DNA of 64,000 bases, from positions 53,375,198-53,439,197 of the forward strand of contig CM040428.1 of NCBI GenBank assembly GCA_022702705.1, read 5' to 3'. A model generated the notes under the pieces. That model was not told the DNA's origin, did no database searches, and saw nothing but the letters and a program-made list of their open reading frames with translations. The DNA is from Papilionanthe hookeriana x Papilionanthe teres (taxonomy: Eukaryota > Streptophyta > Magnoliopsida > Asparagales > Orchidaceae). A program made the position numbers and the translations under genes. Below, piece after piece: positions 1 through 11,161 of this stretch (its first letter is position 1; every line of letters begins with the position of its first letter).

Positions 1-91
1 TTGCAATGAGGTCTTCAACAGTGTCTCTGATTATGGTAACTGCTCTTTCTGCTTTTATTTGCCGAGGAATTATCTTGCGAAGAAGGTCAAC
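1..91 (-). CDS. LUT1: CYP97C exon 3 (runs off window)
   Basis: After acceptor TATCAG (AG at 93-92) the frame reads VDLLRKIIPRQIKAERAVTI and then IRDTVEDLIA. This is the CYP97C segment that follows LPYWK. The exon starts in phase 0 and continues past base 1. Confidence 0.88.
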
Positions 92-3000
92 CTGATAAAG
101 TCAAGTTAAGTTCTGTTAGGAGGTTTTGTAAAAAGTTGGTTTCCTATGCAAAAAGTACGGATCCTTAAAAAAAACCAAGTAGCAAAGGCACATCTTCAAT
201 CTTCTAGAGAACAAACAAATAAAGCAACTTCGTTCAGAAGAAAAAGAGGACAAATTTACATAACTATCACACAATTGTTATGTATTTACATATCTAACAC
301 CCAAACTTTGCTATTTACATTTACAACGCCTTGGTGTCATAAATCCATGCATGAAAGGGGTATTTCACTTTTAAATCTAATGTTGTCGGTATTTTTATGA
401 GATGTTAAAGATTTGAGTGGTATGCGTGTAAATATGAATGCTTAGATGTTCCGTATGTAAAAATAAAGATTATACTATAAAAGATGATACAAGATTGAAG
501 GAATGATCAGAAAAATTAATCAGCTTTGCCAAAAATCTTAAAATTATATCTTATGCTAATTTCAGACGCCTCATAATGTAAGATACAGAAAGAAAAAAAA
601 AGGGAGATTCACACACATACTTTTAAATCTGAAGTTGGCGGTATTTTGATGATCTAAAAACATAGGAATTGGGAGGTATGTATGTAAATTTCCCAAAAAA
701 CACAATGAAACTTCAGATAGAAATTAAACGAAGAGATCAAGACTTCTATGACTAAGGGATATAACAAGGAGTTGAAGTAATAACTTGCCTTCCAGTATGG
801 CAAAATGTCAGTGGACCTCGCCTCTGCCTCTTTAAGCGCAGTGTAAACTGCATCAATAACCGGACTATCGGAAGTTAGCGAGTCGAAATTGTAATTAAAC
901 AAGGATAAACCTATGGCGTCCAAGGTCAATTGAGAAAAGTTCTCTTCCATATTCACAGGAGTGCCATTTATGGCAAATGGCCGGAGCTTTTCCACCAATC
1001 TCAACGCACATGTACAGAACACTTTATCAACCATCACAGACAAAAATTTTCTATGAAGGGATGGTAAAACGGCTCTGCGTCTCACCTGCCAAAAAAAAAA
1101 AAAAAAGTTACGCTCAAACTAAAAGGAACAATTCTCAACAAAATAATAATGAAGATATGAAATGCACAGTACTTTTAAAAATTCATCCAATAAAGCCTTC
1201 ACGAAAACAATAGTTTGGAGATGAAGGTGAAGCACCGGACCTCCAACAGAAGACAATGTATACTAAGACGTAATTTTCTGTGAAAAAGATTCAGAATTTT
1301 TCCATAGGACTCCACAAATTTGTTATGGTAATTGCAAAGTAAAACAGCATCTGCACACGCGCGCACACACACACAAAACACAACACAAAACAAACAAGAA
1401 AAGTGAGGCATTTACATATATATCACACAATTCTTACTTAGTTACAAATCTCAAAACTAATCCTTCATATTTACACACAAATCATATTTCACATAAACAA
1501 AAGGGCATTTACTTACATAGCACACAATTCTTATGTATTTATATATCTCACACCTATAATTTTATATTCACAAACATAGCACTCAAAGCTTTAATATCAC
1601 ATCAAAAATAGCACTGTCACCGGTTTTTAAAAGTAAAATACACATTTTCATGCATAGGTAAAGTGTAATGTATGTAAATAGAAAAGCTTAGGTGTGAGAT
1701 GTGTAAATACATAAGAATTGAGTGGTACATATGTAAATTTCTCTAAAAAATAACAGCATTACCATTTTGTAAAAGTGATACATATTTTCATGTATAGGTT
1801 TATAACACTAAAATGTTGTACGTAAATATGAAAGTCTAGGGGTGACATATGTAAATATATAAGAATTGTATCCTACGTATGTAAAACTACCAAAAAAAAA
1901 AAAGAAAGGAAAAAGGAACGGCAAAAGAGACAGTAAGTATAACAAGCAAGCACCAGCTTTTAACTATCAAGAGCGGACAATTTCTAAACAACTTGAAGTT
2001 TCCGGCTTCTCTAAGAAGCTCCCAATCCCTCCATGGACTATTTGCAATTGGTGAGGCTCCTTCCCCCTGAGGGAAGTATAATCTAGTGTAGTTTGGTGGT
2101 CACCAAAATTTGATGATCCTGCATTCAAATATTTTGGTGAAGTAAATTAAATAGGAAGATTTACATGCATACCACTCAATTCTTATGTATTTACATATCT
2201 AACACCTAAACTTCATTTTTAACATATATGCCACCTTACCTATGCAGGAAAAGGTGTAATTCACATTTAAATGTTTAAATAGTAATATTTTTGAAGTGCC
2301 GTGGAAGATTTGGAAGGCATAAATGTAATAATCAAAGTTTAGGTGTTAGATAAGCAAATATATAGGAATTGGATCGTATGTACATAAATGCCTCCATTAA
2401 AATAACAATTCTACACCACAAATCAACTTCCTCTCAGAGCAGTTACATGGATAATCCATCTCAAAACACACAGGAATATTAACATTGATGGCTAAGGAGA
2501 GCTTGTGGATGAGAGATTATGATTTAAACACTTGATGCTAAAACAATTTCTTGGCTTTTTACCAAAGATCCAAAGACAGGAAGACAACTATAGGGTTCAT
2601 ATAAAACCATATCAAATCAAGAAAAAGTTTTAATGCAAACCATAAAACACAAGGCACCCACAAGAAAAAGAATTGGAGGATAATTTGGTTTTATTAGACT
2701 AAATCAACAAATGAACATGCCAAAACGTCTACCAAAATTGCTTCACAAAGATAGGTAGAGAGCCGCCTCCTTGAAGTCATCGTGCCAATATGAGAAAGGA
2801 TAGTGTGATAATTTCATTGTTGTAGTTGGGCCCACAGTGCTTGTGCTCGGGCCACAAGGTTCAATTGCAAACATGGAGCGCAGTGCTGACCATAGTTGTC
2901 AATGTCATGCTTCCATTTCCTTTGTGTAAGTTTGAGAAGCTCTAGATAGTCTTTAAGTTGTTATGGTCACACAATCGATTTCAGTGTGTTACGTGTTAAG

Positions 3001-6000
3001 AGAACTCCTCTCAACATGAAGAATAGTTATGTATTCTGTCTTCAGGAGTGAATCTACTCTTTTTGGTTGGATTTGAGTGAGAAATCTTCGCTCATTATTC
3101 AAATATTTCCTGTAATTTTTATGGCAGAAACTTTATGTTGTTTGCATGCTGTAGCTCCTCTATGTTCTCTTTAATTTTTGGTGCCATCCTATCATCAATT
3201 GGAGTGACTAACCATGTCGTGGAGTTCCAATATTGCTGATTACCATGTGTTGCCAAGTTTGAGAAGCCCGTGAGAGAACCCTATGACAATGTCAATCTAA
3301 TATTATATAACGATTTCAATAAGGAGCACGTAATCATTATAATTTATCTGAAAACACACTAACTTTTTCATTCTCCAAAATATCCATTGGCTCAATTTAT
3401 AAATACGGCCTCTACAAATCGATTTTATCCATACGCACCTCTATTTTTTTTTACTCTAACTTGAGAGAACAAAAGCGTCAATGGGCTAAGTATGGGACAT
3501 TAGGAATCATCCTTTAAATTCATACAAAATCAACTAAATTAGTTATATTTATATAACTTAATTGCTGACTTAAGTGTCAAAAGTACTTCACAAAGTACTA
3601 TCCCGTAGTTGTCAACTAACATTTATTCAATTCTCTATGTTCAAGTATAGAAAAGACTAAAGGTGCATAATGTGGACGCCATACTATATTGCAATGAAAT
3701 AACTGCTTTGACACGCAAGCATGAGAGAAAAGAAATAAATAAATAATTATGTGAGAGGTTATTATATTACTCATTTTTATCAATATGATCCTAAGAACAC
3801 AGCGAAGTCCATTTTGATGCTTACAAGCTCCATCATACATCCACCTTTATATCACCCTTATTAAACTTTTCCTCGTACTAAACACCACAATAAAGGGTGC
3901 GTTCCTTGGATAATAAAAATCAATTGATAATTTGTAGGTAATTGTTCAATTCACAAGATAGAATTGTATTAATGGTGTTGTTAAGGAAGTTGGAGCACTA
4001 ATGTCACTACTTGAGCCAAATACAATTAATGGACACCAATGACCAATCAACCCAAATATGTAGAAATGCACTAGGAGGAGTTGACAGGAACGGTACCGAA
4101 GAACCGAAGATAAGAGCCAATAGATAAAGGCCAATAGTAGTATATTAGATCAACTAGCATTTCACTTCAAATGCGGACCCTTTATTCACTCTAATGTAAA
4201 TCTCAATGATCTCCTTGTCATATGAGTCCTCCATATAAAATATCATCACTACTAAAATCTATGATACACAGACACTTCTAACTAAGGAGCCGTGTAGTGT
4301 CGGACACTTCTCTGACAGTGCCACTCTCCTGACATGTCTCAGACATGTGTTGGACACGTCCCTGACGTGTCCAATTTAAATAATATTAAAATAAAAAAGG
4401 ACACGTGTTTTAAATAAATGAATTAAAAAATTGAAAAATTTTGTTAAACATTTATATTATATTTTAATAAGTAAAATAAAAAATTGTTTTATATATATGT
4501 TCAACTTATCCATCCAATTTCTCTTCTTGCAAACGAGCTCAAGTGGTTCATCAATCGTTTACTTGTGTTGGCATTTCTTATGATAGACATCTTAGTTCTT
4601 GAATGATAATGTTATTAAATTTATTCTGTATTATTCTTGATATTTTATTAATTTAATATATATATATATATATAATTTTTATTATAATGATGAGTCTAAC
4701 GGGTGTTCACGTCCTATATTTTTAATGATAGAAGTGTCTCGTGTTTATCTCGTGTAGTGTCTGTCCGTATCCGTGCAACTGTTGACCTCACTTTTGTCGA
4801 GGTTTAGTTTTCCTCCTGGATTTAGGGTTCTAACTTTAGGAGCTTCCACGACGATCTTGGATTCTTAAGAATCGGCCTACCTCGCCTAGAATGCTCGAAA
4901 CCACTTCGACACTCTTTTGAATCCCGGACGAAATTCCTGACCTCTAGCCTACAACGAGTAGGTTGGAATTGGCGTTAGGACTCCAAATCGAGTTCCTATG
5001 GGACCACCGGACCTGTAGGATAGTCTCGTGCACATTTTCTCGCACCACCGAGCACAAGTTCCTCGAGCCACGCGCTCGACGTCTTCAAATTATCCGCAAC
5101 GGATCGAGATCGAGGTCGAACTTCGACGAGACCGAATTCGACGTACTTTCGACTCGACCGATGACAAGCGTTCTCCGAACGACCCCGGATCGCGAAACGA
5201 CTCGCGCCGTTGCGTCCGAATGTCGAATTTGCTAGGAAAAGACGTATAACTTCAGCATGTTTTCGAGCGCGGGTTCGCGACGCGAAATTTGTCGTTATTT
5301 TATTAAAATATATTTTATTTTCTTTGAAAATCCTATTAAAACCCTAAATTCTATTTCCCTCACTCGTGCCTCACACATGAGGCCTCGCCTCTCTTTCTCG
5401 ATCCCGAGCCGGGTGCCATCTTCTTCGGCCGAGCCCTCGCCTGGCTCCCCTCGCGCGGTTTCGACCCCCGATCCCCGCTCGTCCTCGCCACTTCCCCGGC
5501 CCTCTGCCGTGGCGCAGCGCTCGGCCTTCTCCGCCGCCACTCTCGCTCCCTGTCGCCCCTTTTCGGCCTACTTTTGTCGCCACCTTCTCCCGCCTCTCTT
5601 CTATTCTTGCCGTGGCTCCCAGGTAGGTGTGGTTCCTTCTTCTTTGAGCCGGCTATATAAGCCTCATTTTGAGGAGTGGTCTAGGGTTGGTTGTTAGGGT
5701 TGGCTGTTTTAGGGTGTTGTCATTGTCTTTCTCTCCCTCTCTTCACTCTTCTTCTTCCTCGCTACTCACGGTTCTCCACGAGCTTAGTTTGAGTGAGGTA
5801 GGGGTGCTCGTTGGCTTTGCTCCCCGAGGTTCTCGAGACTTGGTCGCTCGGTTTTGGAGCTCGGGTCGTGTCGTTTGTTCACTGTTGTTGAGTTGGGGTG
5901 TTGATTTGCTTAAGCTTTTACTAAGATATGAGCTCCTCTAGTCCTAGCTTTTACCTTGAAGGCTATCTGCACACTGCTTTTTTTAGTTAGACATGGTTTC

Positions 6001-9000
6001 ATGGTTAATATGACATGCTATGACTCCTCTCTTTCATTTATTCATGATAGCTTGAGGTGGAATATGGAGTGGTTTATGTAGTTATATGCATGTGGAGCTT
6101 GCTCTTTTTGCTCCTTCTACTTCTTCTTTGATAAAAAAAAAGGGAAAGCATGTTGAGGGAAGCTTGAGTTGCTTCAAGAGGGTTCTATGTTTATTTTCAT
6201 TTGAAATATATTGAGGTTTCATGCTTGGATGTGTTGGAAGTATGGAAGTGCTCACTTGGGCTTTATGCTTAGCTGAAATTTCAAGCCTTACCTTGGCTCA
6301 TTAGGATCTCGGTTGAAAGTAAATCTTATTTCACTTTAAAAGAGGTTTGGGGGCTGTTCCTGTTGGCTTTTGTTTTCTCGGTTTAGGGGCTGTTTTGAGC
6401 CTTATTGCTGCTCGGTTTTTCTAGCCCCCTCCCCCTGCTACTTTCGCTGGACTGTTTTGAGTTTTGCTGTTTTTTTCTTGCTCTCGGTTTTTGGGGCTGT
6501 CTTGGCATTTGGTTTGGGGGCTCCATTTGGTATTCTTGCTGCTCCTGTAGCTGCCTCCTGGGTATTCGATGCATGGACTGTTTCGTTTTGTTTGTTTTAT
6601 GATCTTTGCTGCTCGGCAGCAAGCCCCGCGGCATAGAGGGGCTCGGTCTTGTGTTTTCTGTAGTTTCTTCAGCTTCCCCTAGCCTCGGCTTCGCATTGGG
6701 GGCTGTTGTGATTTAAAATCGGGTTTATTTCAGCTTTGTTGTGGTTGAACTTGACTCTTTTAATATCTCTGGTTTTAGCCCTAAATTGAGATTGTTTTGA
6801 TTCAAATCTTAGGCTGTTTTGAGCCTTGTTGTTTCCTTGGTTTTGGGTTGGTTCGAGCCTCGTTGTCTGCTCGGCTTTCCGGGTCCTCGGAGTTCTCTTA
6901 AACTCGATTTAATTTTTGGGCTGTTTTGGCTCACTGGCTAGGCTTGATTCAAGAATGTTCGGGTTTAAATTTTTTAGAGTGTTTCAGCAAAGTTTAGGAA
7001 GCTGTTTTGGCTTTGTGTTGAGCTGGAAGTAACATGAGTTGCTTGTTAGGGGCCTTGGCTGTGAGCTTCATTTGTGGTGCGAGTGGATTGTGAGGGGCCT
7101 TACCTTGCTGTCTTTTGATGGGCTTGACCGAGGACTTCGGGGTGGCGGTTTGAGCTTGTTGGGAGCTTTAGTTGCCTCCCCTTTGTGCTTGTCTCTGGCC
7201 GAGAAGCCTCGATGGATGTAGTTATGATATTTGTGCCTCTTGCCACACTTGCTTATGAAGTTGGTTGGATGAATATAAGAACGTCTCTTATTTGCTTCAA
7301 TTAATTCTTGAAAGTTAAATGTTGAAGTTTGATTAAGAAAATGTGAGCATGAGGTTAGCAATTGCTTGATAGATTGATATTGATATATGTGGGCCTTTGC
7401 TTCAGCACTTGCTTAAGGCCCAGTTTCGTGGCATAAAATGGAAGTTGGATTTTGAATTTAAAAAATGGCAAAGTCTTGGAATTTTGTGATAAGACTCTCG
7501 CTTTAGCTGGCTCCGAGTCCAGGACCCGAGCAATGGCTTTCTCTTTATGTTTTTCTGATTTTACGATCTTTGTTGGGAAAAGGAGTGTGTTCCTAGTGGT
7601 CTAATCCTCATCCTCTCCGAGAGCGTCGTGGTGCGCTTTGAGTCCTTTTTCAGGATATGTGAGGACGAGTCGGGAAGTGCAGGGGTGATTTACTTACTTT
7701 CGATTATTGGAAATCGGTTCGCTTCTTTTACGAAATTGTGTTAAGTGAGCCGCTTTCCTCTTCTTTCCTCGACCTCTCGTCCCTAGTCACCTTGTTTTCG
7801 TTAAAGCATACACCTACAGGGGACGTGTAGGTGTGCACATATAACTCTCTCAGGTTATATGTACGACCATCAGCAAGATCGTAAGTGCGATGGGGACATC
7901 GATAAGACAAAGAAAAGAAAAATTACGAGAATCGTAGAATGAGGCCGCCGACTCGCAGGCTACGTAGAGAGAGAGCGAGGAACTACGGAACCTTTCGCCC
8001 GTCCTCGGGGTTTCTATCGCAGACGATCTGCAGGATGTTCGTAGTCTCAATCCTATTAGGATAGTCAATCCGTGGACTAAAAATATTTTAAAACAAAAAA
8101 ATACATATGTTTAAAAATACAAAACTAACTCCACTACTACATGACTTACTTACCTACTGCGCTTTTACTTGCATGCAAACCCAAAATGAAATTTGTGGAA
8201 AATTTATAAAGGTCCGCGGTTGGTTATTCGAGTCGGATTAGGATCGCCTTCGCAGAAAGTCGGTCCCGATAGTCAAGCACTCAAGTCCGGATATTAGCAC
8301 GAATCTCCGAGTCCGAAACACCACCGCGCTTACTGGTCTTTCTTTCCGGATGCCCCATGGCTTTCTTACGGTTCAGCGTGAGTTTAGCGAGTCATCTCGT
8401 GAGTTTCTTCCGGTGTTCTTTGCGGTTTTCGCGATTTTGTTTTGTTTTCGTTCGTGACTTTTTTCGGAGTTTCCTACGGACGTTCTTTTTCTTTCTTTCT
8501 CGATTTTCTGGTTTTCTCTCATGATTTTATTCGCTCTCCTGTAGTCTTTCTTTTGTTTTACCGTTGGATTTTCGTACTTTGCTCCTTTTGTACGTACCGT
8601 AAGTACTCTCGTTGAGCTGAGCTCCTACCGATCTACTTTTACTCGCTTTTTCGCGCTAACGACTCTTCCGCATGAAATATAAGAAAAATATGAAAATAAT
8701 AATAAATAGGTAAATAACGCGCGTGGATGAAGCAGAAGCATACGTGCATTCCGTGATACGCTCTTTACTTTCTTTATCGTTATACTCGTCTGTGACGCTT
8801 TACTTTTCAACACATACTCCTGCTAGTCTAGGCTGTTTTCTTTCATTACATATACTTGCTCAACATGTTTTATACTTCCTGTACTTTCTCCTGCTTAGCA
8901 TGTTTTACATTTCTCGTACTTCTCTCGCCTAAAGATGTTTCACTCGTTATAAGACGTTACTTCTCGCTAACTTAGTATACTCTCGTTTAAGCACGGTATG

Positions 9001-11061
9001 TTTATCGTTCGGTTACTACACGATGCTCTCCGTTTACGTTTCTTTTCTACATCCGTCACAATCAGTACACACTCACTTGCAATAAAAATAAAATAAAAAA
9101 AATGATTTGCATGTCCACTTTAATTTAAAACTTAAACTTAAGTTGCGATCTTGCTACGACGTGGAGCTTGGAGCACGGTGGGCAGCACGGGCCATCTTCT
9201 TCAAGAAACTCGTGTCGACATCAATGAAAACCCCTTCTTTAGCTTTAAATAATGCGCCTGAGATTTCGATGTAGTCCGCCCGCAGCGACATAAACCCTCA
9301 CCTTTCTTTTAGCGCTCAGCATGCCTCTCCGTGCTATATAAGCTCTAACTCGCTTAGTGCTTCGAGGCGTTGTCGTCGATACGACGTAGTTCTCTCTGTC
9401 TTTCGAGTAGTTTGCATAATCGGACATTATGCAAACGTAATTCCTATAATTAATTTGCAGGATTGAAATTAAAATAAATCCCTTTACAAAATTCAAAGCC
9501 CAACCATAGGATAGTTTGGGACGTCCTCGAGGTCCTCCTCGAGATCTGTGATATCCCCTACCCTTCTTTCCTTTGACTCCAGAAATAACATTCCTCATCG
9601 TGTCTTTTCACTCTATTGAATTTCCTACTACCAAATTTCGTTAAACCCTACCTTTTAATTCATGAAGATAAACCCACGATCTAAATCGAGAGTTCTCTCA
9701 AGCTGACTCCGATCGTTTGAGGTAATTAACTATGAGGCTGCATTTATAGGGAGCTTTTAAAGACCCAGATAATATATGCTCTATTTAATTCTTTTCAGTA
9801 TTAAATAAGAGAATTTGCTCGGTCCACATAAAGCGTTCGTGACTCAAACGGATGTCATGAATTTTGTGGTTTATTTGATCGAGCGATATTGTCAAGTAGG
9901 GTGTCTATTCTTCGGAATAGATGTGTTACTCGCAATATTACGCCCGTTCATCCAAACTACTTAACGAATGAGATCCGTCCTTTCTCATTCTCATATTTTA
10001 AAACTTAAAATTTTAATTTCAAAAATCAATACATATATATATAAATTAAATTAAACCCTGAAGCCCTTCCCTTCTCTTAAGCGGTAGACAGCAACATACC
10101 TTGAAATAAAAGCCATCAACATAGTGCACTTAAAGTCCACTTATGCTATTTTGTCAGGAAAGTTGTTCATCGGTGGCAAGAGAATAGTAAAATATATTAT
10201 GGAATTACTGAAATCTAGAAGGGTAAATCTCAAATATTTCCCTAAAGAATTATGTCATTTCTCTATTTCTCACCTAAAATCCCTTTTTATAGCATCAAAA
10301 GAGATCGAAGGCCCAAACCATGGAATTACTAATGATCTTAGACCAGAGAACTTAAAATAATAAATGTCTAAAGGGAGGGAAAAAAAATTCATGAAATGAG
10401 CATAGGGATAAAAGCATTAGGTTCCACAGCATAAGATTGAAACTCCTAAACACGACGGCTAGACCTCTGCCCTGTCAATGGCATCAAACCCTCACCTACC
10501 ATTGAAACTACTCCTCCTCCTGATCCGCTTACATATTCTATAAACAAAGCCGATTGCATAATAGTTAAAGATTACCGTCCATAGCTGCCCTTCGGCGATA
10601 GCAAAACCAGAACCGAAGAGGAACTGCGAGACCTCGGAGACGAGACCCTTGGCATACTTGCTCCCATAGCCCCTTAACACGTGCTTCGCGGCAGCAGGAT
10701 CACTGACGACGACAAAGTTGCGAGGACCTGCAGCCAGGCGGTATACAGGACCGTACTCAAGCATCCACTTGTAGAGCGGGAGAAAGAGCGCCCCTCCGAG
10801 GAGATCGGAAACGTCCTCAAGGCGAGCGTTCGCCACCGGAATACCGGAATCATCCCCTTTCACGGTGATGGAGCGTGCGAGGGAGCTCAGCCAGTTAGGG
10901 CTGAGCCACGAGCCGCCGCTTCTATTAAGGAAGGAGACGGTGAGCCTAGGAGAGTGTTTAAGTTTATAAAGGTAGGGAGAGTGCCGTCGAGGATTAGGAT
11001 TCCGGCGAATGGACGGTGGTGGGCGGAGCGTGAGGAGGGCCGCGGCGGAGGAAGCCGGCAT
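1..11061 (-). CDS. LUT1: CYP97C carotene epsilon-ring hydroxylase (LUT1 type), 5' part, partial gene
   Basis: This is the 5' part of a cytochrome P450 of the CYP97C clade. Enzymes of that clade hydroxylate the epsilon ring of carotenes in plastids, on the route from alpha-carotene to lutein. Three exons join without phase breaks: 11061-10576, 1085-789 and 91 down to the window edge. The product starts with a basic, Ser/Pro/Arg-rich chloroplast transit-type stretch. The typical CYP97C N-terminal half follows, with ADLLGGALFLPLYKW-like, YRLAAGPRNFVVVSDP, FLFGSGFAIAEG, LWTVRRRAVLPSLH, SLFNYNFDSLTSDSPV and ALKEAEARSTD blocks. The oxygen-binding I-helix and heme-Cys region lie outside the window. 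Intron 1 (10575-1086) is 9,490 bp and filled with transposons; intron 2 (788-92) has a GC donor. The subfamily call rests on remembered Arabidopsis and rice sequences. No in-frame stop appears in the exons, so the gene looks intact as far as it is visible. Confidence 0.93.
251..466. mobile_element. MITE family 1 copy, degenerate right end
   Basis: The left terminal inverted repeat (TIR) is recognizable (TTTACATAACTATCACACAA, then TGTATTTACATATCTAACAC). The internal CATGCATGAAAG block and a rearranged right TIR end near 466. It lies in CYP97C intron 2. Confidence 0.7.
600..694. mobile_element. MITE family 1 fragment (right half)
   Basis: The fragment ends ...CATAGGAATTGGGAGGTATG then TATGTAAATTTCCC, the family right TIR. 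No left TIR is present except a trace near 608. It lies in CYP97C intron 2. Confidence 0.6.
789..1085 (-). CDS. LUT1: CYP97C exon 2
   Basis: The exon has 99 codons. The acceptor is TTGGCAG at 1090-1086 and the first codon is GTG (V of VRRRAVLPSLH). It ends with CCA TAC TGG AAG. The donor that follows is GC, in an AAG|GCAAGT context (GC at 788-787). The nearest GT, four bases on, would break the phase-0 junction to exon 3, so the GC donor is preferred. Confidence 0.9.
1405..1891. mobile_element. Nested pair of family 1 MITEs
   Basis: A left half (1405-1500) and a right half (about 1746-1891) flank a complete copy at 1503-1744. The inner copy starts GGGCATTTACTTACATAGCA and ends with ATATGTAAATTTCTC. 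One MITE therefore inserted into an older one, in CYP97C intron 1 close to exon 2. Confidence 0.7.
2154..2395. mobile_element. MITE family 1 copy
   Basis: Left TIR GGAAGATTTACATGCATACC; right TIR GTACATAAATGCCTCC. The internal CCACCTTACCTATGCAGGAA block marks the common subfamily. Flanks AATTAAATA / ATTAAAATA match at 7 of 9 positions, consistent with a decayed 9-bp TSD. Confidence 0.75.
2400..4249. other. Intronic AT-rich DNA, no gene recognized
   Basis: This stretch of CYP97C intron 1 between a MITE and the GACAC-rich repeat shows no coding frame with family resemblance and no clear repeat termini. Confidence 0.5.
4250..4779. repeat. Decayed inverted-repeat element rich in GACAC/GTGTC motifs
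   Basis: ACAGACACTTCTA near 4268 is mirrored by TAGAAGTGTCTCGTG near 4730. GTGTCGGACAC-like repeats lie near 4300-4370, with an AT-rich core and a (TA)n run near 4660. It resembles a non-autonomous terminal-inverted-repeat DNA element. The 4780-10090 LTR unit abuts or interrupts its right end. Confidence 0.4.
4780..10090 (+). mobile_element. Giant (5.3 kb) noncoding LTR-type unit, copy A, probable solo LTR
   Basis: The unit starts TGTTGACCTCAC, ends GCGGTAGACA, and is flanked by an exact 5-bp duplication GCAAC (4775-4779 and 10091-10095). It lies in CYP97C intron 1, antisense to the gene. It has no gag-pol homology and no second LTR inside. A promoter-like TATATAA sits at 5654-5660. G+T-rich stretches with recurrent GGCTGTTTTG motifs (about 6350-7000) and a 3' AT-rich end (about 9960-10090) follow. 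A homologous copy lies in the opposite orientation at 44539-49596, and a third begins at 63988. TG...CA ends plus a 5-bp TSD indicate LTR-integrase insertion. Either this is an unusually long solo LTR or a LARD-like non-autonomous element. Confidence 0.75.
10576..11061 (-). CDS. LUT1: CYP97C exon 1 (start codon, transit peptide, N-terminal P450 region)
   Basis: The exon has 162 codons from ATG at 11061 to TGG ACG, then donor GT at 10575-10574 (ACG|GTAATC). Residues 1 to about 45 are the likely plastid transit peptide (MPASSAAALLTLRPPPSIRR start). The conserved LWT that ends the exon pairs with VRRRAV at the start of exon 2, as in other CYP97C proteins. This is the first ATG downstream of the TATA motif about 70 bp upstream. 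Confidence 0.93.
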
Positions 11062-11122
11062 GACGGTAAAGCTTTGGTGGAGACTTTAGAGATAGAATGG
11101 GAAGCAGAAGAGGATGAGGTTA

Positions 11123-11144
11123 ATGGGCCTATATATGGGCCCAT
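11123..11144 (-). promoter_or_regulatory. Core promoter of CYP97C: TATA flanked by inverted GGCCCAT sites
   Basis: A nearly symmetric block has TATATAT in the centre and ATGGGCC / GGGCCCAT on the two sides, 62-83 bp upstream of the ATG at 11061. TGGGCC/GGCCCA motifs are known plant 'site II' elements, bound by TCP-type factors. Transcription start near 11100 and a 5' UTR of about 40 nt are inferred from the TATA position. Confidence 0.6.
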
Positions 11145-11161
11145 TGTACACATCAAGCCTT

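Noticed and set aside
2080..2135. SINE-like A and B boxes (TAGTTTGGTGG, TGCATTCAAAT)
   Set aside because: Both boxes are weak and no TSD or tail was found. Similar weak signals near 54235 and 55345 were also left out.
5028..6640. Several open frames in giant LTR A
   Set aside because: No similarity to known proteins and not conserved in frame in copy B.
9245..9598. Frame with an RGG-like GKKGRGYHRSRGGPRGRP stretch in giant LTR A
   Set aside because: The same DNA in copy B is broken by a stop shortly after the stretch. Likely noncoding LTR sequence with biased composition.
654..11061. Two separate P450 genes or pseudogenes
   Set aside because: The fragments at 789-1085 and 10576-11061 join in phase at conserved LWT|VRRRAV with consensus splice sites. 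They are one gene with a large intron.
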